Source: Chitinophagaceae bacterium
Lineage (GTDB): Bacteria; Bacteroidota; Bacteroidia; Chitinophagales; Chitinophagaceae
Direction: 5' to 3'
DNA length: 11,041 nucleotides
NCBI GenBank assembly: GCA_947468255.1
Contig: CANIMM010000076.1
Coordinates: forward strand, 1 to 11,041
Positions 6,903-11,041 of the stretch are shown one piece after another. A program made the translations under genes and the position numbers. Numbering within the stretch: the first letter of the stretch is position 1; every line of letters starts with the position of its first letter. Below the pieces are notes generated by a model, which saw nothing but the letters and a program-made list of their open reading frames with translations, did no database searches and was not told the DNA's origin.

Positions 6903-8201
6903 TTAATTGATTTTTTGTTGTAATGCTTTTTCTTTGATGGCTGTTAACAGTAGCAGAGCAAATCCAAGGATAAAGAATATAACCAACGATAAAATAGAAT
7001 TCCGGATACTGCTAATGCCTTCAATGAATCCAAATGTAAAAAGACCAATCACAATCGCTAGCTTTTCTGTTACATCATAAAAACTAAAAAAGGAGGCGGT
7101 GTCTTTTGTTTCGGGCATTAATTTGCTGTAGGTAGATCTGCTGAGTGATTGTATACCGCCCATTACCAATCCAACCAGAGATGCAATAATATAAAAATGT
7201 GTTTCAGTAGTAATGAAGTAGCCGGCAATGCAAACGCCAATCCAGAGCAGTACAGTTAAAATCAGTACATTGATATTCCCAAATCTAGCGGATAACTTCG
7301 ACATGCCGATAGCCCCTACAATAGCCACTATTTGTATAATGACCGCAGTAATGATCAGCTGCTGGTCAGGTAATTTGAGTTCTTTGATTCCAAAATCAAT
7401 TGCTACCAGCATCACGGTTTGTACTCCCATGCTATAAAAAAAGAAAGCGGCAAGAAAACGTTTTAATATGGGCATATGTACCACCTGTTCCCAAACAATT
7501 TTCAATTCATGAAAGCCATTTACCAATACATGCTTTTTTGTTTTTCTTTCACTTTTTGGGGTGATGGGCAATGCTTTAAAAGTGAGTTGAGCAAAACCTA
7601 CCCACCAAATCCCTACTAGTAAAAAAGTGATTTTTAGCGCCATGGTTTTATCACTCATTCCGATCACTAAACCGAAACCCACCAATTGCATCAGCACGCT
7701 ACCAATATATCCCATACTATATCCTCTAGCACTTATGCGGTCGCGGTCTTCTTCAGCAGCAATTTCGGGAAGGTAGGAATTGTAAAAAACCTGGCTTCCA
7801 TAAAAGCCAATGCCTGCAAACATAAAGCACATCAGCCCCAGTATAATATTTGACTTGTCGAAAAAAAACAAAAGCGAACAACTTGCCGCCCCTAGGTAGC
7901 AAAAGAAGCGCATGAAATTTTTCTTATTTCCTTTATAATCGGCTATGGAAGAAAGTATGGGGGATAAAAGGGCAATTAGCAAAAAGCCTACAGCAAGTAC
8001 ATAATCTTTCAATTCTGTATTTACAAAGTGACGGCCTAAAAAAACAATTCCATCTGGAAAGTTTGCAAGGCTGGTGACGGCGGCATAATAAGCCGGAAAA
8101 AATGTGGTAGTAATAACGAGGTTATAAACTGAATTGGCCCAATCGTACATGGCCCATCCGTTGATAACTTTATTAGAAGCGGTTTGCATATGGTTGCTCA
8201 A
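6903..8201 (-). CDS. UMF1-type major facilitator superfamily transporter
   Basis: This 432-residue protein has about twelve hydrophobic segments and belongs to the MFS branch related to UMF1 and yeast vacuolar Atg22. Supporting motifs are INGWAMYDWANSVYN (13-27), which opens nearly all members, FYNSYLPEIA (139-148), SARGYSMGYIGS (157-168), GGIQSLSRSTYSKLMP (348-363) and FFSFYDVTEK (371-380). The central loop (about 211-245) is basic and soluble, as expected between the two six-helix halves. Bacterial members are poorly characterised and the transported compound is unknown. The start at 8201 gives a short polar N-terminus; a second ATG four codons in is possible. It lies 73 bases after uppP and one base before the hydrolase gene. 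I found no clear promoter box in the 73-base gap, so it may be read through from uppP. Confidence 0.9.
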   Translation of the reverse strand: MSNHMQTASNKVINGWAMYDWANSVYNLVITTTFFPAYYAAVTSLANFPDGIVFLGRHFVNTELKDYVLAVGFLLIALLSPILSSIADYKGNKKNFMRFFCYLGAASCSLLFFFDKSNIILGLMCFMFAGIGFYGSQVFYNSYLPEIAAEEDRDRISARGYSMGYIGSVLMQLVGFGLVIGMSDKTMALKITFLLVGIWWVGFAQLTFKALPITPKSERKTKKHVLVNGFHELKIVWEQVVHMPILKRFLAAFFFYSMGVQTVMLVAIDFGIKELKLPDQQLIITAVIIQIVAIVGAIGMSKLSARFGNINVLILTVLLWIGVCIAGYFITTETHFYIIASLVGLVMGGIQSLSRSTYSKLMPETKDTASFFSFYDVTEKLAIVIGLFTFGFIEGISSIRNSILSLVIFFILGFALLLLTAIKEKALQQKIN

Positions 8202-8234
8202 TTATTGGGTTCATATAATAGTTACATCTTATGA

Positions 8235-8280
8235 AAGTAAGCATTTTATCCATTCCAACCGATTCAATGGAATGTTACTT
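8235..8280. repeat. Inverted repeat overlapping the uppP stop codon
   Basis: AAGTAA (8235-8240) pairs with TTACTT (8275-8280), and CATTCC (8251-8256) pairs with GGAATG (8269-8274); a 10-base bulge separates the two stems on one side only. The element covers the end of uppP and most of the spacer before the transporter gene. There is no T-run, so a terminator is doubtful; it may be an mRNA-processing hairpin or chance. Confidence 0.3.
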
Positions 8281-9066
8281 GATTATTCCCTGCCAGATAA
8301 GAAGCAGCATTACGACACCTACAACAATGCGGTAAATGCCCCAAATGCGAAATCCGTATTTTTTCAAAAATCCGATAAAGAACTGAATGGCTAATAGGGC
8401 AACAATGAAAGCAACCAGATTACCGATGGCAAGCAGTTGAATTTCATTTTCGGTGAAACCTCCTGTTTCTTTAAAATATTTGAACAATTTATAACCAGTA
8501 GCAGCTAGCATTGTGGGAACTGCTAAAAAAAAGGAAAATTCTGCTGCAGTGTTGCGCGATAATTTTTGTTGCATCCCACCAATGATTGATGCTGCGCTTC
8601 TGCTAGCCCCTGGTATCATGGCGATGCATTGCCATAAACCAATAATAGCGGCTTGCTTAAATCCAACTTCTTTTTCTGAATGGATTGAGGGGCTTTTAAA
8701 TAAACCATCAATGAATAAAAGAATGATACCACCCAGTAAAAGAGAAATGGAAACAGTAAGGGCACTTTCAAGCAGTAAATCAATTTTTTTTGAAAAAAGC
8801 AATCCGAAAATCAAAGCTGGAATTACACCAACAATTAGTTTTATATAAAACGGCCAACTTTTAAAATCGAAAAACTTTTTCCAATACATCGCCACTACTG
8901 CTAGAATTGCACCTAGTTGAATAGCAACTGTAAATACTTTTGTGAAATCGGTTGCTGGAACATCTAGTAGCTTCTCGGCAATGATCATATGACCGGTAGA
9001 AGAAATGGGCAAAAACTCTGTGAGGCCCTCCACGATGGCGATAAGAATGGATTGAATGGTTGTCAT
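8275..9066 (-). CDS. uppP: Undecaprenyl-diphosphate phosphatase UppP (BacA)
   Basis: UppP is an integral membrane enzyme that removes a phosphate from undecaprenyl diphosphate, recycling the lipid carrier for peptidoglycan and other surface polymers; overproduction gives bacitracin resistance. The 263-residue length is normal. Both family signatures are present: EGLTEFLPISSTGH (13-26), with Glu13, Glu17 and His26, and PGASRSAASIIGG (152-164), with essential Arg156 in the P-G-x-S-R-S loop. About eight hydrophobic segments are visible. It lies downstream of ftsX and the DUF3098 gene, a common Bacteroidota arrangement, but a terminator-like hairpin at 9161-9188 separates it from them, so it probably has its own promoter in 9067-9160. 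The minus strand there reads CCACTTTG, only a partial match to TAnnTTTG. Confidence 0.95.
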   Translation of the reverse strand: MTTIQSILIAIVEGLTEFLPISSTGHMIIAEKLLDVPATDFTKVFTVAIQLGAILAVVAMYWKKFFDFKSWPFYIKLIVGVIPALIFGLLFSKKIDLLLESALTVSISLLLGGIILLFIDGLFKSPSIHSEKEVGFKQAAIIGLWQCIAMIPGASRSAASIIGGMQQKLSRNTAAEFSFFLAVPTMLAATGYKLFKYFKETGGFTENEIQLLAIGNLVAFIVALLAIQFFIGFLKKYGFRIWGIYRIVVGVVMLLLIWQGIIK

Positions 9067-9100
9067 TTTCTCGTATTTAAATTTTCGTTTGCAAAGTGGG

Positions 9101-9149
9101 AACTACTGCAATCAATTAAAATTGATTCTTGATTGATTGTTTAGTAGTT
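9101..9149. repeat. Compound inverted repeat upstream of uppP
   Basis: AACTACT (9101-9107) pairs with AGTAGTT (9143-9149), and just inside CAATCAAT (9109-9116) pairs with ATTGATTG (9132-9139), giving about 15 base pairs around a 15-base loop. A competing perfect palindrome, AATCAATT-AA-AATTGATT, occupies 9110-9127. The element lies 35-83 bases ahead of uppP and could be an operator, an RNA leader structure or an old repeat remnant. Confidence 0.5.
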
Positions 9150-9160
9150 GGCCCAAATGA

Positions 9161-9188
9161 AAAATGCGGTATTTGAAATACCGCATTT
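9161..9188 (-). terminator. Intrinsic terminator after the ftsX-DUF3098 unit
   Basis: Two perfect 13-base arms, AAATGCGGTATTT (9162-9174) and AAATACCGCATTT (9176-9188), surround a single base. On the minus strand the fold is an A-rich entry, a GC-centred TGCGGTA/TACCGCA stem and a run of five T, the usual intrinsic-terminator shape. It lies 79-106 bases beyond the stop of the DUF3098 gene and ahead of uppP. It is nearly symmetrical and could also act on the + strand, although no + gene leads into it. Confidence 0.75.
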
Positions 9189-9266
9189 GAAAGTAAGTTA
9201 TATTTTACAGCAACTGATAAAAAAAGAGGGTCTTCATCTGGATTCTTTTTATTAATCGAGGGTGCT

Positions 9267-9524
9267 TTACTTTTGATTAGCTGAAGGTTTCTTCATAATG
9301 GCAAATATTTCGATAATGAAGCCTGCTATAATCAGTAGGGGCGCAATCGTTATTCTGGTGGTGCTGTACACTTCATTGTCGTTAAATACTGCAGGGTCAG
9401 CACTTTTACCACCTGCCATCAAAAAAAATCCAATTGTCAATACAATTAAGCCACCCAACATTAGGAGGTAATTTTGCTTGTCAAACAATCCTTTACTTAC
9501 TGTTTGTTTTTTTTCAATGCTCAT
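9267..9524 (-). CDS. DUF3098 small membrane protein
   Basis: The 85-residue product has two membrane helices (about 18-37, LLMLGGLIVLTIGFFLMAGG region, and 58-77, ending IIEIFAIMKK). Between them is a short polar segment, KSADPAVFNDNEVYSTTRI (40-58), typical of DUF3098, a Bacteroidota family of unknown function that I recall between ftsX and uppP. I chose the ATG at 9524 because the product then begins MSIEKKQTVSKGLFDKQNY, like its relatives; an in-frame ATG at 9566 would add 14 residues with no family resemblance. It follows ftsX by 63 bases and is likely cotranscribed with it, which points to an accessory role in the division or envelope machinery (inference). Confidence 0.85.
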   Translation of the reverse strand: MSIEKKQTVSKGLFDKQNYLLMLGGLIVLTIGFFLMAGGKSADPAVFNDNEVYSTTRITIAPLLIIAGFIIEIFAIMKKPSANQK

Positions 9525-9587
9525 GGTTGTATATTTTATAATGCAAATAAAAGTATTATTTTTCAATTGTGCCCTTTGGAACCAATA

Positions 9588-10469
9588 CTAATAAAGATCA
9601 TCGAGCTTCATTTGTAAGTATTTTAACACTGATCGGTGTGTGCTGGCCAATGAAATAGAAACACCCAATATCAAGATTCCGGTTATGATGAGTGCCATAT
9701 TACTTGCATCTCTCAATAGGCGAAGCCAAGGAACAAAACTTTCGACGAGTAAAATAAAACCAAAAACTGCTATGATCGCAATGATAGCTGCCACCAGCCC
9801 ATTAATGATTGCCTTTATATTGAGCGGTTTGGCAATAAACCCCCTAGTAGCACCTACCATTTGCATTGTTTTGATTAAAAAACGGTTGCTGTACATTGCC
9901 AACCGAATGGTATTGTCGATGGAAATAATGACGATGATGGAAAGGATAATTGCAAAAACCAATATTCCGGCAGCAATGTATTTTGTGTAGGAGCTAACAT
10001 AACCTACCGTTTCTTTGGGGTATTGAAATTCAGAGATGACTCCAGTAAAATTAGCTTCTAGAAAATTGCTCAAAACGCTTAGACTGTCCATGTCCATATA
10101 ATCCGCTTTTACGTAAAAGTCAATGCTCTCCGGTAAGGGGTTATTGGTGATAAATTTTTTCCATGAACTATCATTTTCTGCATTCCATTTTTGTATCGCA
10201 TTTTCCTTAGTTACATACTCGGAGGACTTCACGTAGGGAAGGGAGGAGATATATTTTTGAAGAGAATCCACTTGTTTTTTGGCAGCAGAAGGTGTTATCC
10301 AGGCATGTACCTGAATATTTTCCCTAAACATTTCTCCTGATTTTTTTAGGTTTAAGAACAACCAACCAACTATACCAAAAAGAAATAGTACTAGCGCTAC
10401 ACCAATTATGGCGTATCCATAGGATGGCTTGCTGCGCTTGGAGGATGTTGATTTTCCGAATTGAGACAT
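9588..10469 (-). CDS. ftsX: Cell division protein FtsX (ABC transporter permease-like)
   Basis: FtsX is the membrane half of the FtsEX complex, which at the division site transmits ATP hydrolysis by FtsE to periplasmic cell-wall hydrolases. The 293-residue protein has the FtsX topology: a basic cytoplasmic N-terminus, helix 1 (about 19-40), a large periplasmic domain (about 41-164) and three more helices (about 165-184, 222-243, 257-276). The loop NTIRLAMYSNRFLIKTMQMVGAT (split at 186-208) is the conserved cytoplasmic segment contacting FtsE. FtsE is not in the window; Bacteroidota often encode it elsewhere. It is divergent from leuS across 288 bases and starts the unit that continues with the DUF3098 gene. 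A minus-strand TACTTTTG box at 10585-10578 would give a leader of about 100 bases. Confidence 0.93.
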   Translation of the reverse strand: MSQFGKSTSSKRSKPSYGYAIIGVALVLFLFGIVGWLFLNLKKSGEMFRENIQVHAWITPSAAKKQVDSLQKYISSLPYVKSSEYVTKENAIQKWNAENDSSWKKFITNNPLPESIDFYVKADYMDMDSLSVLSNFLEANFTGVISEFQYPKETVGYVSSYTKYIAAGILVFAIILSIIVIISIDNTIRLAMYSNRFLIKTMQMVGATRGFIAKPLNIKAIINGLVAAIIAIIAVFGFILLVESFVPWLRLLRDASNMALIITGILILGVSISLASTHRSVLKYLQMKLDDLY

Positions 10470-10577
10470 AGGTTAATTATATTTTTTCTTACTATATGTA
10501 CATATGTTTAGGTCACCTAGGGGGTAATTAATTGCTGTAGGCATATTTCATTACCTATTTCACTCAATCCACCTGTA

Positions 10578-10615
10578 CAAAAGTAACAAATTTTACCTGC
10601 TTTAGTGTACTTTTG
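10578..10615. promoter_or_regulatory. Candidate back-to-back promoters between ftsX and leuS
   Basis: CAAAAGTA (10578-10585) and TACTTTTG (10608-10615) are perfect inverted copies separated by 22 bases. Each reads TACTTTTG on its own strand, a full match to the Bacteroidota -7 consensus TAnnTTTG, and they point outward toward ftsX and leuS. Five Cs follow the + box. Neither has a clear TTG-type -33 element, because that position is taken by the opposite box. The rest of the 288-base gap (10470-10757) contains no gene; the leuS leader would be about 135 bases. Confidence 0.6.
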
Positions 10616-10757
10616 CCCCCTACAAAATGATTACCTGTTATTTTTTTTATTGACTCAAATGAATGAGCTGAAATAAAGGTCAAGTAATTTACTTTTCGCT
10701 GTTAAAAAAGTGAAAGGTGCAAGGAATTAACAATCAACTTACAATAGTTAATAATAG

Positions 10758-11041
10758 ATGGAATACAGATTCAATGCAATAGAGCAAAAGTGGCAAGCCA
10801 ATTGGAAGGAAAATAAAGTGTATAGGGTTTCGAATGACTCTTCCAAGCCTAAATATTATGTGCTGGATATGTTTCCCTACCCTAGTGGTTCTGGTTTGCA
10901 TGTAGGGCATCCAATGGGCTATATTGCCAGTGATATTTACAGCAGGTATAAAAGGCTAAAGGGTTTCAATGTACTTCACCCGATGGGCTATGATAGTTTT
11001 GGGCTTCCCGCAGAGCAGTATGCTTTGGAAACCGGTCAGCA
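10758..11041 (+). CDS. leuS: Leucyl-tRNA synthetase, N-terminal part (runs off window)
   Basis: This class I aminoacyl-tRNA synthetase joins leucine to tRNA-Leu in the cytoplasm. Only the first 94 residues are present, but they are diagnostic: the start MEYRFNAIEQKWQANWKEN (1-19), then YYVLDMFPYPSGSGLHVGHP (33-52), which contains the HIGH-type ATP-binding signature HVGH (48-51), and NVLHPMGYDSFGLPAEQYAL (71-90), a near-universal LeuRS block. The full protein in this phylum is usually more than 900 residues, so about nine tenths lies beyond the window. The start at 10758 has an A/T-rich leader with no Shine-Dalgarno sequence. It is divergent from ftsX, with a candidate promoter at 10608-10615. 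Confidence 0.97.
   Translation, partial: MEYRFNAIEQKWQANWKENKVYRVSNDSSKPKYYVLDMFPYPSGSGLHVGHPMGYIASDIYSRYKRLKGFNVLHPMGYDSFGLPAEQYALETGQ

Noticed and set aside
8134..8394. Open + strand frame spanning the transporter start, the spacer and the uppP end.
   Set aside because: It is antisense to two well-supported genes, shows no recognisable domain, and is explained as a shadow. Other antisense frames inside gldM, gldN, uppP and ftsX were rejected for the same reason.
9525..9566. Longer DUF3098 protein from ATG at 9566.
   Set aside because: The extra 14 residues do not resemble the family, and the ATG at 9524 gives a standard start.
10495..10519. Short palindromes ATATGTACATAT and TAGGT-C-ACCTA in the ftsX leader.
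   Set aside because: They are 11-12 bases long in AT-rich DNA and could easily be chance; no second copy supports an operator.
10622..10757. Possible leucine attenuator or T-box in the leuS leader.
   Set aside because: The small frames in the leader (for example ATG at 10627 reading MITCYFFY, and MNELK further on) have no run of leucine codons, and I see no T-box-like bulge sequence or terminator before leuS. Short palindromes such as AAGTAA-T-TTACTT (10682-10694) are too weak to support a switch.
1..11041. Search for a mobile element, CRISPR array, toxin-antitoxin pair, defence system or other novel gene system.
   Set aside because: All long frames belong to recognised core or widespread families, there are no direct-repeat arrays, transposase motifs or tRNA-like attachment sites, and composition is uniform by eye. 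I do not see a previously undescribed system here.

Overview
The window is a compact, AT-rich stretch of bacterial chromosome from the phylum Bacteroidota, most likely the Chitinophagaceae/Sphingobacteriia side. The evidence is the gldL-gldM-gldN run of the type IX secretion and gliding machinery, the Bacteroidota-type ftsX-DUF3098-uppP order, translation starts without a clear Shine-Dalgarno sequence, and promoter-like TAnnTTTG boxes. Family assignments come from reading the proteins by eye; no database was searched.

Left part (1-3248, + strand): the last codons of gldL, then gldM and gldN, closed by a good intrinsic terminator at 2730-2767. GldL/GldM form the proton-driven inner-membrane motor and GldN belongs to the periplasmic ring of the type IX system. 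A small HIT-family nucleotide hydrolase/transferase follows on its own.

Middle (3284-6901): ruvC on the minus strand converges on the HIT gene and diverges from a + strand pair, a YbhN-like multi-membrane (flippase-like) protein and a DUF3108 exported protein whose start overlaps the previous stop codon. That pair converges on a minus-strand pair made of a UMF1-type major facilitator transporter and a metallo-beta-lactamase-fold hydrolase, separated by one base. A strong inverted repeat sits at the convergence point.

Right part (8275-11041): a minus-strand series reading ftsX, DUF3098, terminator, uppP (undecaprenyl-diphosphate phosphatase), then the transporter/hydrolase pair. leuS (leucyl-tRNA synthetase) starts divergently from ftsX and runs off the window. 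FtsX, UppP, the DUF3098 protein and perhaps the flippase-like protein share an envelope and cell-wall theme.

There is no mobile element, CRISPR array, tRNA, rRNA, defence island or obvious new system; this is ordinary core chromosome. The points most worth checking are regulatory: two divergent intergenic regions share the same back-to-back promoter layout, there is a nested hairpin between gldL and gldM, a pair of long A-runs in gldN, a promoter-like box inside the flippase-like gene's apparent N-terminus, and an elaborate inverted-repeat block in front of uppP.
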